64,000 bases of DNA from Actinopolyspora halophila DSM 43834 (GTDB lineage: Bacteria; Actinomycetota; Actinomycetes; Mycobacteriales; Pseudonocardiaceae): the NCBI RefSeq assembly GCF_000371785.1, contig NZ_AQUI01000002.1:1653276-1717275 (forward strand). The letters run 5' to 3'. This document shows, one piece after another, positions 29,444 to 39,421 of the stretch (position 1 is the first letter of the stretch; each line of letters starts with the position of its first letter). The notes under the pieces were generated by a model. The model saw nothing but the letters and a program-made list of their open reading frames with translations, had not been told where the DNA came from and did not search any database. The translations under genes and the position numbers were made by a program.

Positions 29444-30388
29444 GTGAACAAGGCGCAACTAATCGAGGCACTGGCCGAACGCCTCGGCGACAAAAAGACC
29501 GCGAGTCAGGCGGTGGACAACGTCGTCGACCTTATCGTCCGCAACGTCAACAAGGGCGAGAAGGTGAACATTACCGGCTTCGGCGTTTTCGAGAAGCGTG
29601 CCCGCGCCGCTCGCACGGCGCGCAACCCCCGCACCGGCGAGGCGGTGCGGGTCAAGAAGACGAACGTACCGGCTTTCCGGGCGGGGACCCAGTTCAAGGA
29701 AGTCGTGGGAGGACAACGGAAACTTCCCCGGGCCGGTTCCGCCAGGGCCGGTACCACCGCGAGCCGGGGGACTTCCAGCACCACGAGGAGCGGCTCCGGA
29801 AGTACACGCACGACGGCGACGGGTGGCGGTCGCACCACCGCGAAGTCGACGAGCTCCGCCGCCGGGACGAAGTCGCGTACTTCGCGGTCGACGGGGAGCA
29901 CGGCGTCCAAGTCCGGTGGCGCGGCGGCCAAGTCGACCACCACGACGTCCAAGTCGGGTGGGACGGCCACAAAGTCGAGTGGGACGGCCACCAAGTCGGG
30001 GACGAGCAAGTCGACCTCGTCGAAGACGAGTACCGGCGGCACCTCACGCGGCACCGACAAGACGGCTGCCGCGAGCACCACGACGAGTCGGGCCACGGCT
30101 TCGACCGGGACGAAGTCGCGTACTTCGCGGTCGACGGGGAGCACGGCGTCCAAGTCCGGTGGCGCGGCGGCCAAGTCGACCACCACGACGTCCAAGTCGG
30201 GTGGGACGGCCACAAAGTCGAGTGGGACGGCCACCAAGTCGGGGACGAGCAAGTCGACCTCGTCGAAGACGAGTACCGGCGGCACCTCACGCGGCACCGA
30301 CAAGAGCGGCACGAGCAAAGCGGCGAGCGGCAAGAGTTCCACCGCTTCGACCCGCAAATCCACCACCGGGCGTGGCACCAAGAAGTGA
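29444..30388 (+). CDS. hupB: HU-family nucleoid protein with long S/T/K tail
   Basis: A 314-aa HU protein. Residues 1-93 are a full HU domain ([41 protein letters not shown], beta-arm [19 protein letters not shown]) that bends DNA as a dimer. Residues 94-314 are a disordered tail built of Ser, Thr, Gly, Lys and Ala (KSGGTATKS-like units), more than twice the domain's length. Usual actinobacterial HupB tails are PAKKA-type; this one is S/T-rich and lysine-poorer. It contains a perfect 201-bp duplication. GTG 29444 follows GGGAGGG. Rv2986c-type neighbourhood. Tail function in DNA compaction is inferred. Confidence 0.93.
   Translation: MNKAQLIEALAERLGDKKTASQAVDNVVDLIVRNVNKGEKVNITGFGVFEKRARAARTARNPRTGEAVRVKKTNVPAFRAGTQFKEVVGGQRKLPRAGSARAGTTASRGTSSTTRSGSGSTRTTATGGGRTTAKSTSSAAGTKSRTSRSTGSTASKSGGAAAKSTTTTSKSGGTATKSSGTATKSGTSKSTSSKTSTGGTSRGTDKTAAASTTTSRATASTGTKSRTSRSTGSTASKSGGAAAKSTTTTSKSGGTATKSSGTATKSGTSKSTSSKTSTGGTSRGTDKSGTSKAASGKSSTASTRKSTTGRGTKK
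29862..30062 (+). repeat. 201-bp direct repeat in hupB, copy A
   Basis: Identical by eye to 30105-30305, offset 243 bp (81 codons), so the frame is kept. Encodes 67 tail residues beginning [11 protein letters not shown]. Confidence 0.9.
30105..30305 (+). repeat. 201-bp direct repeat in hupB, copy B
   Basis: Second copy of the repeat at 29862-30062, separated from it by 42 bp of unrelated tail sequence. Confidence 0.9.
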
Positions 30389-30490
30389 CGCGTCAGGCCG
30401 CTCGTACGGCCGTGACCAGCTGCCCTTCCGGAGAGTTCGGAGACGGCCCGAGTCGTTGGCCGGTGGGGACGAATCCTGTGGTTGCCGTGT

Positions 30491-31558
30491 TCAGGTGGAA
30501 TTCGGGCTCGGCTCGGGAAAGTAGTCCGCCGCGACCAGCCGTGGTGTTGGACCGGTCCCGTTGCCCTCGTGCGTTCCGGGAAGGAAGGAGAGCACCCAGA
30601 CGCTGGCTTTGCGACTGTTGACCTCACCGGGATCGACTCCCGCTGATTTCGCCAGTCGGCTGATCAGATCGGGAATCACACCGCCCTGACTGCACACGAC
30701 GGCGGTCTCGTTCGCGGAAGCGATCCGCAGCAGACGTTGCCTCCCGGCTTCCGGGTCAACGTCGTAGGCTTCCTCGGACAGCGTGGGCTCGGACTCCACA
30801 TGTTCTCCGAGTTCCGTAGCGACGGAAGCCACGCTCTGTTCGCACCGGACTCGTGGAGCGGAGTGCACTCTTCCGGGGCCGAACAGCGACAGCAGGGTGT
30901 GCAACGCGTGCTGCTGTTCCCACCCCTGGTTGCTGAGCGGCCTCAGGTTGTCGTCCCCTTCGAAGTCCGCACGCTTGCCCGCCTTGGCGTGTCGTACCAG
31001 CAACACGGTGCTCAACGAGCGGGGAAGGCTCCGAAAGGAGTCCAACACGTTGTTGTCGTCAGTGTAGGTGAGCCATTCGTGGACCTGTGTGACGGGGACC
31101 CAGTGCATCCGGTCCACTTCTTCGTTGGCGACGAATTCGCCGGGGCGGGCTCGCGCGGCGAAGTAGTGGACGAACTTGCGAGCGCGACCTCCGTCGGAGG
31201 TGGGGACCGTGTAACTGATTCGACGCAGGTGCCGGGACAGCACGCAGTCCAACCCGGTCTCCTCGGAGACCTCGCGCGCCGCCGTGTGGGCCAGCGTTTC
31301 GCCCGGATCGAGCTTGCCCTTCGGTAGCGACCAGTCCCCGTAACGAGGACGGTGAACCACGGCGACCTCCGGCTCCCCCTCCCGCGTCGCACGCCACAGC
31401 ACTGTTCCGGCCGCATGAACCGTCGGAGCCTGTTCGTCGACGAGGTGGTCGATCGGGGACACGTCCCGAGCGTCGTTCACGATCACGTCGGAGCCAGTGG
31501 TCGGCACCGTCGAGAAACTCGCGAATCCGGTGTCCGAGTCCGATTCGCCGCGGGGCAT
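30491..31558 (-). CDS. mutT1: MutT1-like Nudix hydrolase / histidine phosphatase
   Basis: A 355-aa two-domain protein. Nudix domain (about 45-175) with a full Nudix box at 81-103 (GKLDPGETL ... REVSEETGL); histidine phosphatase domain (about 185-340) opening VLLVRHAKAGKR. This is the MutT1 plan of mycobacteria, which hydrolyses 8-oxo-(d)GTP and diadenosine polyphosphates, the phosphatase half removing further phosphates. ATG 31558 with GAGGTG upstream. Lies 6 bp downstream of ppk1 on the same strand, so both are probably one transcript. Confidence 0.92.
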   Translation of the reverse strand: MPRGESDSDTGFASFSTVPTTGSDVIVNDARDVSPIDHLVDEQAPTVHAAGTVLWRATREGEPEVAVVHRPRYGDWSLPKGKLDPGETLAHTAAREVSEETGLDCVLSRHLRRISYTVPTSDGGRARKFVHYFAARARPGEFVANEEVDRMHWVPVTQVHEWLTYTDDNNVLDSFRSLPRSLSTVLLVRHAKAGKRADFEGDDNLRPLSNQGWEQQHALHTLLSLFGPGRVHSAPRVRCEQSVASVATELGEHVESEPTLSEEAYDVDPEAGRQRLLRIASANETAVVCSQGGVIPDLISRLAKSAGVDPGEVNSRKASVWVLSFLPGTHEGNGTGPTPRLVAADYFPEPSPNST

Positions 31559-31564
31559 TTCACC

Positions 31565-33880
31565 TCACACCTTCGCGCCGTGCTGCCGGAGCATTTCCAT
31601 CTGGTGGTCCTTGACGTGCTGATCCTGACGAGGAGAGGCTTCCCAGTCGCCCTTCTCGTTGAGCACCCAACAGCGGGTTTGTGGGTGCAACGCGGAATCC
31701 AGCAACGCGTCCAACTCAGCGGTCAGCCTGGGGTCGGTCACCTGTACCTGCGCCTCGATGCGTCGATCGAGGTTACGGTGCATCATATCGGCGCTGCCGA
31801 TCCAGTGTTCGCCCGTGCCCCGGAAATGGAACACCCGCGAATGCTCCAGGAAGCGGCCGAGGATCGACCTGACCTCGATGTTCTCGCTGAGGCCGGGCAC
31901 TCCAGCCTGCAGAGCACAGATCCCGCGGACCACGATCCGGACCCGCACGCCCGCGAGCGAAGCCCGGTAGAGGGCGTCGATGATCTGCTCGTCGACCAGC
32001 GAGTTCACCTTCATCCGGATGCCGGCCGGCTCGCCCGCGCGGGCCAGGGCGATCTCCGCCTCGATCCGCTCGACGATCCCGGTGCGGATCCCCTGGGGCG
32101 AAACCAGGATACGGCGGTAGGTGTCGTGCCTGGCGTATCCGGTGAGCACGTTGAACAGGTCGGTGAGGTCGGCACCTACGTCGTCGTCGGCTGTGAGCAG
32201 GCCGAGGTCCTCGTACATGCGCGCGGTTTTCGGGTTGTAGTTGCCCGTCCCGAGGTGGCAGTAGCGGCGTAGCGTGGAGCCCTCCTGGCGCACCACCAAC
32301 GCGGTTTTGCAGTGCGTCTTCAGACCCACCAGGCCGTAAACCACGTGGACACCGGAACGTTCCAGCGCACGCGCCCACTGGATGTTCGCCTGCTCGTCGA
32401 AGCGAGCCTTGAGCTCGACCAGGGCCACCACCTGCTTGCCCGCCTCGGCCGCGTCTATCAGCGAGTTGACGATCGGGGAGTCCCCCGAGGTGCGGTAGAG
32501 GGTCTGCTTGATCGCCAGCACCTGCGGATCCAGCGCCGCCTGCTCGATGAACTTCTGCACCGAGGTGGAGAAGGCGTGGTACGGGTGATGCACCAACACG
32601 TCCCCTTCGCGCAGGGTGGCGAAGATGCTCTTGGAAGTGTTGCCCTCGGCGAAGGCCGGATGCGTGGCGGGGACGAACGGACCCCCCTTCAGATCGGGGC
32701 GCTGCAGCTTCTCGAGCTGGAACAAGCAGGACGCGTCGAGCAGTCCGCGTACCTCGACCACGTCGTGGGGGTCGACGTCGAGTTCGCGCAGCAGCAGTTC
32801 GAGCATGGTGCGGCTCATCGTGTCGGCTATCTCGAGCCGCACCGGAGGGCCGAAACGACGGCGGGAGAGCTCACGCTCCATCGCCTGGAGCAGGTCTTCG
32901 TCGCGGTCCTCCTCGACCTCGAGGTCGGCATTGCGCGTCACGCGGAAGATGTGGTGTTCGCTGACCTCCATGCCGGGGAAGAGCTTGTCCAGGTGGGCGG
33001 CTATGATCTCTTCGAGTGGCACGAACGTGATGCGCTGCTGATCGCGTTCCTCCTCCACGCGGATCAGTCTGACCACGTTGTCCGGCACCTTGACCCGTGC
33101 GAACCGTTTGATCCCGGCGTCCGGGTCGGTGACCATCACCGCGAGATTCAGCGACAGCCCGGAGATGTAGGGGAACGGGTGCGCGGGGTCGACCGCGAGC
33201 GGGGTCAGCACGGGAAAGACGTGGTCCTGGAAATAGCGGGTGAGCTTGGCCTTGTCCGCGTCGTCGAGCTGCGCCCAGCGCAGAATCCGGATGCCGTTGG
33301 ACTCGAGCTCGGGAAGGAGCTCGTCCAACAGCACACGGTCGAGCTTTTCCACCAGATCCTGGTTCCGTGCCGCGATGCGCGCGAGCTGTTCGTGTGGCGT
33401 GAGCCCGTCGGTGCTGCGCACGGAGAGGCCGGTTTCCTCACGTCTTTTGAGGCCCGCCACGCGCACCATGTAGAACTCGTCCAGGTTCGAGGCGAAGATG
33501 GCCAGGAACCTGACCCGGTCCAAGGGGGGCTGGGACTGGTCCTCGGCCACGGCCAGGACGCGCGCGTTGAAATCCAGCCAGGACAGCTCGCGGTTGAGGT
33601 AGCGGTTCTCCGGCAGGTCGGTGCTCGCGGCGGCTCTGGTCACGGCGGGCGGAGCGGCGGGAACGCGTGCTCCTTCCAGCTCGCCGTCCGAGCGAGTACG
33701 CTGCTCGGCCGATTCGGTGCGGGCTTCCGAAACCGTGGAGGAGTGTCGGGGACCCTCCGCGCTCTCGCCGGACGGCCCTTGTTGCGGCGGCCGGTTGGGG
33801 CCGTCTTCGTTGCCTTGTCGTGGGGCCGTCCCGAAAAGCCGATCGTCGCCGTCCGTGCTCACGGCCCCATTCTCACCCAT
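31565..33880 (-). CDS. ppk1: Polyphosphate kinase 1
   Basis: A 771-aa PPK1 that makes polyphosphate from ATP. The first 80 residues are a low-complexity extension; the N domain starts at [18 protein letters not shown]. Then the head domain, and the two phospholipase-D-like catalytic domains with [10 protein letters not shown] and the segment [12 protein letters not shown], which carries the autophosphorylated His. ATG 33880 (MGENG...) has no good ribosome-binding site; GTG 33862 within the same frame is an alternative. Continues into mutT1. Confidence 0.95.
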   Translation of the reverse strand: MGENGAVSTDGDDRLFGTAPRQGNEDGPNRPPQQGPSGESAEGPRHSSTVSEARTESAEQRTRSDGELEGARVPAAPPAVTRAAASTDLPENRYLNRELSWLDFNARVLAVAEDQSQPPLDRVRFLAIFASNLDEFYMVRVAGLKRREETGLSVRSTDGLTPHEQLARIAARNQDLVEKLDRVLLDELLPELESNGIRILRWAQLDDADKAKLTRYFQDHVFPVLTPLAVDPAHPFPYISGLSLNLAVMVTDPDAGIKRFARVKVPDNVVRLIRVEEERDQQRITFVPLEEIIAAHLDKLFPGMEVSEHHIFRVTRNADLEVEEDRDEDLLQAMERELSRRRFGPPVRLEIADTMSRTMLELLLRELDVDPHDVVEVRGLLDASCLFQLEKLQRPDLKGGPFVPATHPAFAEGNTSKSIFATLREGDVLVHHPYHAFSTSVQKFIEQAALDPQVLAIKQTLYRTSGDSPIVNSLIDAAEAGKQVVALVELKARFDEQANIQWARALERSGVHVVYGLVGLKTHCKTALVVRQEGSTLRRYCHLGTGNYNPKTARMYEDLGLLTADDDVGADLTDLFNVLTGYARHDTYRRILVSPQGIRTGIVERIEAEIALARAGEPAGIRMKVNSLVDEQIIDALYRASLAGVRVRIVVRGICALQAGVPGLSENIEVRSILGRFLEHSRVFHFRGTGEHWIGSADMMHRNLDRRIEAQVQVTDPRLTAELDALLDSALHPQTRCWVLNEKGDWEASPRQDQHVKDHQMEMLRQHGAKV

Positions 33881-34082
33881 GAAGCAGGGGAGATGCTCAC
33901 CCGATCGGATGCCTGCTATGTGATTTCGCTCGTCCTCGGATCGGTTGCTCAACAGGTGGCTGACTCCAGCACGGGCACTCGTGCTCGTGAAGGAGTGCCT
34001 GCCCGGTCGTTCGGGCGTGCTCGAGGTTGTCGGGACACTGCCGAGGCGGTTGTCCCCGGTCGGCCCGAACGGAGCGCCTCGA

Positions 34083-34739
34083 TCAGACGGGACCGCGGAC
34101 GGCTTCCGAACTCCCGGTCTCGTGGACGTTCGTGCTCGTGTGCGTGCCCAGGCCCAGTGCCACCGCCGCTTCCAGATCGGCCGGTAGGTCCACATCGTGC
34201 CGCAGGGACTCCAAGGGGGCGCGCAGCTCACGGGCGCCGCCGTCCCGGTGCGTCCGTGCCGAGTCGGGACCGAATTCCGGACACAACGCGCTTCCCCGGC
34301 GTGCGAGCAGCAGGGTCGTTCCGGTGCCCTGCCTGTCGGAGCAGAAAGCCCGGTCGGTACCGGCTTCGGAAATCGCCGTGTCCAGGTCCTCGGGTCTCAA
34401 CGCGGGAAGGTCGGCCTGCAGAGCTCCCACCCGTGCTTCGGGATTCCGCCGCCGCAGCACCCGGTCGCCGTGCCGCAGGGCCGCGTTGAGCCCCGCGACG
34501 GGGGAATCGTCGAGCACTTCCACACCGTTCCCGTGGAATCGGGCGGTCAGCTCGGCGTCCGAGGTGACTACGATTACCTCCACCGTGTGGGTCGCGGAGC
34601 GCGCGGCCGCGACCGTGTCCGAAGCCAGCGCCGCTACCAGTTCGGAATGGCGGTCCTCGGGGTCGCTCGCGCCACGAAGGCGGGTCTTGGCCAGGTGCAG
34701 CGGTTTGATCGGAACGAGCAGCTGAACTCCGGATGTCAC
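34083..34739 (-). CDS. cofC: 2-phospho-L-lactate / phosphoenolpyruvate guanylyltransferase
   Basis: A 218-aa nucleotidyltransferase (CofC/FbiD) of coenzyme F420 synthesis, which activates phosphoenolpyruvate (in actinobacteria) or 2-phospholactate with GTP. GTG 34739 gives [17 protein letters not shown], the family N-terminus; further signatures [14 protein letters not shown] (metal-binding Asp) and [12 protein letters not shown]. The frame stays open upstream to 34892 without similarity. Divergent from the acyltransferase. The other fbi genes are not in this window. Confidence 0.9.
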   Translation of the reverse strand: MTSGVQLLVPIKPLHLAKTRLRGASDPEDRHSELVAALASDTVAAARSATHTVEVIVVTSDAELTARFHGNGVEVLDDSPVAGLNAALRHGDRVLRRRNPEARVGALQADLPALRPEDLDTAISEAGTDRAFCSDRQGTGTTLLLARRGSALCPEFGPDSARTHRDGGARELRAPLESLRHDVDLPADLEAAVALGLGTHTSTNVHETGSSEAVRGPV

Positions 34740-34848
34740 TCCACCATGTTGCGCCTCCGGAACGATGTTTTGCCACGCTGCCGGTCGTTCCCGGCCGAAC
34801 CACGGCAACGGGTATGTTGGCTGTCGCCGGAAACGAAAAGGAGTTGGG

Positions 34849-35628
34849 GTGTCCGATCCGAAGAGCCTGCGGCGTTCCCGCAGGGGAACCAAGGAACGCG
34901 GACGTGGTGTACTGGGCAGGATCTGGCTGGGGACCGCCGTGGCCGTGTTCTACCCGATCAAGGCACTGCTGGCCCGTACGCGCCTGGTCGGGCTGCGCAA
35001 CGTCCCGGCCGAGGGTTCCGCGTTGTTGGTGTTGAACCACGTATCGCATCTCGATCCGATCTACGACGCCGTGGCGGTGCACCGGGCGGGAAGGCTCCCG
35101 CGCTTCCTCGCCAAGAACACGCTCTGGAACGTTCCGGTCCTGCGCGGTGTCCTGCGCGGTGTCGAGCAGATACCGGTCTACCGGGGGACGGTGGACGCGC
35201 GGAAGAGCCTGCGCGAGGCGCACGGGGCTCTCGAGAACGACAAGGTCGTGCTGATCTACCCGGACGGGACCATCACCAAGGACCCCGACGGTTGGCCCAT
35301 GACGCCCAAGATCGGGATCGCGCGGTTGGCGCTGGAACACGACGTTCCGGTGATCCCGGTGGCTCGTTGGGGAACGCGGGAGATCTACGACGGTTACAAC
35401 AAGCGCTTTCGCCCCCTGCCGCGTAAGCGGGTCACCCTGAGCTTCGGTGAGCCGATCGACCTGTCCGAGTACCGCGACCGCGAGGTGGACAATCGGACAC
35501 TGCGGGAGGTGACCGAACTGGTCATGTCACGCGTGCGTGATCTGCTCGGGGAGGTTCGGGGCGAGCAGCCGCCCGCCTCGTTCTACTCGGGTCAAAAACG
35601 CGTGAGCGGAAAAGAGGACCATGTCTGA
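34849..35628 (+). CDS. 1-acylglycerol-3-phosphate O-acyltransferase-like
   Basis: A 259-aa PlsC-family acyltransferase of phospholipid synthesis. Catalytic HX4D as NHVSHLD with His64 and Asp69; [13 protein letters not shown] (the EGTR-like block III) near 143; [12 protein letters not shown] (block IV). A single hydrophobic segment at 20-40 suggests membrane association. AAGGAG before GTG 34849. Its stop overlaps gpsA by 8 nt, linking acyl transfer and glycerol-3-phosphate supply in one operon. Confidence 0.92.
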   Translation: MSDPKSLRRSRRGTKERGRGVLGRIWLGTAVAVFYPIKALLARTRLVGLRNVPAEGSALLVLNHVSHLDPIYDAVAVHRAGRLPRFLAKNTLWNVPVLRGVLRGVEQIPVYRGTVDARKSLREAHGALENDKVVLIYPDGTITKDPDGWPMTPKIGIARLALEHDVPVIPVARWGTREIYDGYNKRFRPLPRKRVTLSFGEPIDLSEYRDREVDNRTLREVTELVMSRVRDLLGEVRGEQPPASFYSGQKRVSGKEDHV

Positions 35629-36658
35629 GCGGCTCGTCACGGAGCCCGGGGCGCGGAGGGTCGAAAGGGTCGCCGTGCTGGGGGCGGGCTCCTGGGGAAC
35701 CACCTTCGCGAAGGTCCTGGCCGATGCGGGCACCGAAGTGTGCCTCTGGGCCAGGCGGGCGCACGTGGCCGAGACGGTGGAGCGGAAGCGGGTCAACGAG
35801 GAGTACCTGCCGGGGATCACCCTGCCCGGGACGCTCAAGGCCACGGACGACTCCGCCGAGGCTCTGAGCGGCGCCGACGCCGTCGTGCTCGCGGTGCCCA
35901 GCCAGACGCTGCGGGAGAACCTCGCCGGCTGGCGACCGTTGCTCCCCGACGGGGTGACTCTGGTCAGCCTCGCCAAGGGGGTGGAGCTGAGCACGCTGAA
36001 GCGGATGAGCCAGGTGGTCGCGGAGGTGGCCGATGTGGCCGACGACCGGGTGGCCGTCGTCTCCGGCCCCAACCTCGCCAAGGAGATAGCCGTCGAGCAA
36101 CCGACGGCCACTGTCCTCGCGTGCTCCGACCACGACAGGGCCGTCGCGCTGCAGCGGGCCTGCTCCACCGGATATTTCCGGCCGTACACCAATACCGATC
36201 TCGTCGGTGTCGAGGTAGCCGGTGCCTGCAAGAACGTGATCGCCCTCGCCTGCGGTGTGGCCTCCGGCCTGGGATACGGATCCAACACGATGTCCACTCT
36301 GATCACCAGGGGCCTGGCCGAGACGACCAGGTTGGGGGTGGCTCTCGACGCGGAACCGATGACCTTCGCGGGACTGGCCGGTATGGGGGATCTGGCGGCC
36401 ACCTGCATCTCCCCGCTGTCGCGCAACCGCACGTTCGGGGAGCGACTGGGACGGGGGGAATCGCTCCTCGAGGCACAGCGGGCGGCGCACGGTCAGGTCG
36501 CCGAGGGGGTCAAATCCTGTACCGCGCTGTGCGAGCTCGCGAAGAGGCACGGTGTGGAGATGCCGATCGCGGAGATCGTTCACCGCGTGTGCCACGAGGG
36601 GCTGGAGCCCGTTCCCGCCGCTGTCGAGCTGCTGGGGCGGGAGCCCAAGCCCGAGTGA
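35621..36658 (+). CDS. gpsA: Glycerol-3-phosphate dehydrogenase [NAD(P)+]
   Basis: A 345-aa GpsA reducing dihydroxyacetone phosphate to sn-glycerol-3-phosphate for phospholipids. NAD(P) motif [15 protein letters not shown] (19-33); [10 protein letters not shown] and the catalytic Lys in [13 protein letters not shown] near 205; [13 protein letters not shown]. Start ATG 35621, overlapping the upstream acyltransferase by 8 nt (translational coupling). Confidence 0.96.
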   Translation: MSERLVTEPGARRVERVAVLGAGSWGTTFAKVLADAGTEVCLWARRAHVAETVERKRVNEEYLPGITLPGTLKATDDSAEALSGADAVVLAVPSQTLRENLAGWRPLLPDGVTLVSLAKGVELSTLKRMSQVVAEVADVADDRVAVVSGPNLAKEIAVEQPTATVLACSDHDRAVALQRACSTGYFRPYTNTDLVGVEVAGACKNVIALACGVASGLGYGSNTMSTLITRGLAETTRLGVALDAEPMTFAGLAGMGDLAATCISPLSRNRTFGERLGRGESLLEAQRAAHGQVAEGVKSCTALCELAKRHGVEMPIAEIVHRVCHEGLEPVPAAVELLGREPKPE

Positions 36659-36797
36659 GCCGTGTCGGTGCCCGCTTTTCGTGCCTGCTCCGCGTGAGTC
36701 GGTTCGGCAGCGGTGCACGGATGCGACTTCCGGGGTCCGGTGGGGTGTTTCCCCGGGACCAGGACGAACGAACGGATCGCGTAGAAGGAGAGCTTCC

Positions 36798-37898
36798 TTG
36801 CTCGGTGACGGTACGCGTTGTGTGCACGGTGGTGAGTCGGATCCCGCTGTGGCCGAGCCGCTCATGCCGGGACCGGTGTTCGCCGCGCCATATCACCTGG
36901 GTGGTGCCGACCGGGTGGGGGACGCGGATTTCTACGGACGGGCCGGGAACCCGGGGTGGCGTGCCCTGGAACGGGCTCTCGGTGAACTGGACGGCGGCAG
37001 CTGCGTGCTGCTGCCGTCCGGAATGGCCGCCATCGGCACGCTGCTGCGGACGGTGTTGCACGCGGGGGACACGCTCGTGCTGCCCGCGGACGGCTACTAC
37101 GCCACGCGGGACCTCGTGCGCACGGAGCTGTCCGAGCTGCACCTCGACGTCCGCGAGGTGCCCACTTCGGGGCCGTTTCCGCCGGAGATGTTCGACAACG
37201 CGCGTCTGGTGCTGTTGGAGACCCCGTCCAATCCCGGGTTGGACGTCTGCGACATCGCGGAACTGGCCGAACGCGCCCACGCCGCGGGTGCGCTGCTCGC
37301 CGTGGACAACACGACCGCCACACCGCTCGGGCAGCGTCCGCTGGAACTGGGCGCCGACGCGGTGGTCGCCAGCGACACCAAGGCGGTTTGCGGACACAGC
37401 GATCTGCTGCTCGGGCACGTCAGCACCGCCGACGAGGAACTGGCACGACGGCTGACCGGGAACCGCACTCTTTCGGGTGCCATACCCGCGCCGTTCGAAA
37501 CCTGGCTGGCCCACCGGAGTCTGGCCACTCTGGACCTTCGACTGGAGAGGCAGGCCACCAACGCGGCCGCGCTGGCCGATGCGCTGGCGGAGCACCCCTC
37601 CGTTTCGGGCTTGCGTTGGCCGGGGCTGCCTTCCGATCCCGCTCACGAGCTGGCGAGTCGGCAGATGCGGCGCTGGGGTGGAGTGCTGCGGTTCGAGCTG
37701 CGGGACGCGGAAGCGGTGCGCCGGTTGCTCGAGCGCAGCCGGTTGGTTTCGGGCGCCACCAGTTTCGGCGGGGTGCACAGCACGGCCGATCGGCGGGCGC
37801 AGTGGGGAGACCCGGTTCCCGAGGGATTCGTGCGGTTCTCCGCGGGCTGCGAGGACACCGCCGATCTGGTGGCGGACGTTCTCGGTGCCCTGGACTGA
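36798..37898 (+). CDS. PLP-dependent gamma-lyase (cystathionine gamma-lyase-like)
   Basis: A 366-aa Cys/Met-metabolism fold-type I PLP enzyme. TTG 36798 is fixed by AAGGAG 8 nt upstream and by the family opening GDGTRCVHGG. YGRAGNPGWRALE replaces the usual YSRxxNPT motif; PSGMAAI binds the cofactor phosphate; DNTTATPLGQRPL; the Schiff-base Lys is in SDTKAVCGHSD near 193. Likely cystathionine gamma-lyase or a related C-S lyase; the altered YGRAGNPG motif leaves the exact substrate open. Precedes cysteine dioxygenase, suggesting cysteine turnover. Confidence 0.87.
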   Translation: MLGDGTRCVHGGESDPAVAEPLMPGPVFAAPYHLGGADRVGDADFYGRAGNPGWRALERALGELDGGSCVLLPSGMAAIGTLLRTVLHAGDTLVLPADGYYATRDLVRTELSELHLDVREVPTSGPFPPEMFDNARLVLLETPSNPGLDVCDIAELAERAHAAGALLAVDNTTATPLGQRPLELGADAVVASDTKAVCGHSDLLLGHVSTADEELARRLTGNRTLSGAIPAPFETWLAHRSLATLDLRLERQATNAAALADALAEHPSVSGLRWPGLPSDPAHELASRQMRRWGGVLRFELRDAEAVRRLLERSRLVSGATSFGGVHSTADRRAQWGDPVPEGFVRFSAGCEDTADLVADVLGALD

Positions 37899-38235
37899 GC
37901 GTGTGTTCGGCCCGGGTGGTGCGGAGAACACGCACGAGGCGTGACACGTGGCGGTGACCACGACCGTGTGAGATCTTGCTTTCCGTGGGCACCGGCCTTG
38001 ACGATGCCGAGCAGTGTTGCTTGACTCGGAATCGTGTTGTTGCGCGCTGTGAAGACTTTGTCGGTGACGGTCCGGGCATATCTTGGCCCCCGTCGCCACG
38101 TCGAACTGCGCCTGGTGGCCAGCGCATTGTGTCCTTCGTGCTGAAGGTTCTCCCGGTCGACGGCTGCCGAGGTCGTTGATCGTTTTCGTAGCGTGTCGTT
38201 TTCCGCTCTTCCGATCACGAAGGACTGTTCCACCG
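37899..38235. other. Intergenic region gamma-lyase / cysteine dioxygenase
   Basis: 337 bases without a supported gene. A GTGTTC ... GAACAC pairing (about 37900-37930) could form a weak terminator stem for the upstream gene. No clear promoter motif found. Confidence 0.4.
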
Positions 38236-38682
38236 TTGTTCGCCGTGCCACCCAATACTGTCGCGAACGCGTCCGACCTCACTCGGGCGCATCCCGTACG
38301 AATCGCCCGCGAGACAGCTGCCACCCGCCGTTCCTGGGCTCATCTGGTGCGCTACGACAGGGAGCGGCGTTGGGCCGTGCTGTTGCAGCGCACCGCCGAT
38401 TACGAGGTCTGGATACTGAGCTGGTTGCCGGGCCAGCACACCGAGCTGCACGATCACGGCGGAGCCGACGGGGCCTTCACCGTGGTCTCGGGTGTGCTGA
38501 ACGAACGAGCCGTGCGCTCCGATTCGGGGCACCATCCGGCCGAGGCGCTGCACACCCTCGTCGCGGGGCAGTCCCGGGTCTTCGGCCCGAACTACGCCCA
38601 CCAGGTGCACAACGAGGGACCCGATCCGGCGATAAGCATCCACGTGTACCGGCCGTGGCGCGCGGTCAGCCCAGCCTCCTGA
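38236..38682 (+). CDS. Cysteine dioxygenase
   Basis: A 148-aa cupin of the cysteine dioxygenase type I family: oxidises cysteine to cysteine sulfinate with non-heme Fe(II) and O2. Metal ligands His72 and His74 (LHDHG) and His122 (NYAHQVHNEG) fit the three-His site; VYRPW is the usual C-terminal motif. TTG 38236 follows AAGGA about 11 nt upstream; the frame is open further upstream without similarity. With the preceding gamma-lyase it may form a cysteine-disposal pair, though a 337-bp gap separates them. Confidence 0.87.
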   Translation: MFAVPPNTVANASDLTRAHPVRIARETAATRRSWAHLVRYDRERRWAVLLQRTADYEVWILSWLPGQHTELHDHGGADGAFTVVSGVLNERAVRSDSGHHPAEALHTLVAGQSRVFGPNYAHQVHNEGPDPAISIHVYRPWRAVSPAS

Positions 38683-38803
38683 TCTTCGCCGGAGTGCTCG
38701 GCCCGCCCGGGCCGAGAAGCTCCGGTACGGGCAGCGAATGCGCCCCAGGAGCGCGGACCGCGCGGAATCCGGGATTTTCCGGACCGCGTCTCGGTTCCGG
38801 CCG

Positions 38804-39253
38804 TCATCCGCTTCCGAGATGGGAGTTCTCCTCGAGCTTCTTGGCGAAGTGCAGCGAGGGCGTGGTGAACCCGGCACTCGCGTAGAGCCGGTGCGCGGAA
38901 CGACGTTCCAGCCCCGAGTCGAGGTGGATCTGCCGTGCTCCGAGCCGGAGGGCTTCGTGCTCGACCCACTCCAGCAGGAGGGTGGCGTAGCCGTTGCCGC
39001 GAGCGCTCGGGAGAGTGCACAGGTCGTCGACGTGGAGATGTCGTCCCCAGGACAGACGGTCGGCCAGGCGGAAACCGAGGACCGCGAGGGCCTCGTCGTC
39101 CGGAGCGAGTGCGCAGATCAGCCGGTATCCCTGGTCGAGCTGGGGTGCCAGCGCTTCGCGGAAGGCCGTTTCCGAGCTCAGGTGCGGGCGCAGTACGCGC
39201 AGCACCGGATAGGCTTTCCGGAGCTCCTCCCGCCCGAGTTCCCGTATGTTCAA
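38804..39253 (-). CDS. GNAT family N-acetyltransferase
   Basis: A 149-aa GNAT acetyltransferase: strands around LAVLGFRLADRL, the acetyl-CoA loop LPSARGNGYATLLLEW (R/Q-x-x-G-x-G/A), and RLYASAGF near the C-terminus. TTG 39253 is chosen for GGAG 6 nt upstream; GTG 39292 in frame would add 13 residues. Divergent from the MocR regulator, which often controls its divergent neighbour. Substrate unknown. Confidence 0.83.
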   Translation of the reverse strand: MNIRELGREELRKAYPVLRVLRPHLSSETAFREALAPQLDQGYRLICALAPDDEALAVLGFRLADRLSWGRHLHVDDLCTLPSARGNGYATLLLEWVEHEALRLGARQIHLDSGLERRSAHRLYASAGFTTPSLHFAKKLEENSHLGSG

Positions 39254-39421
39254 AGTGGTCTCCGTGCGCTCACGCGTTCGGGGCGGGGACACCCCGGTGG
39301 GACGGCCAGTGCGCGCCCTGGCGTGCCGCGTTCGCCCCGGCAGAAGGGTGCCCGTGGGTCACGCGTTCAAGATCGCTCCCAAACTGGCAGTATTGAAGGT
39401 CCAATCAGGGAGTGTTTCGAG

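Noticed and set aside
29862-30305. Possible CRISPR or tandem-repeat array
   Set aside because: Only two long copies, in frame inside hupB, with no spacers of regular size; it is a protein-coding duplication.
29506-30627. Minus-strand frame of 373 codons with V/L/D-rich repeats antisense to hupB
   Set aside because: Its repeats are the complement of the duplicated HU tail; no start signal or family. HU on the plus strand is certain in its first 93 residues.
38738-39421. 228-codon N-terminal extension of the MocR gene
   Set aside because: The extension overlaps the GNAT gene antisense and has no similarity; ATG 39422 has a ribosome-binding site and the normal MocR start.
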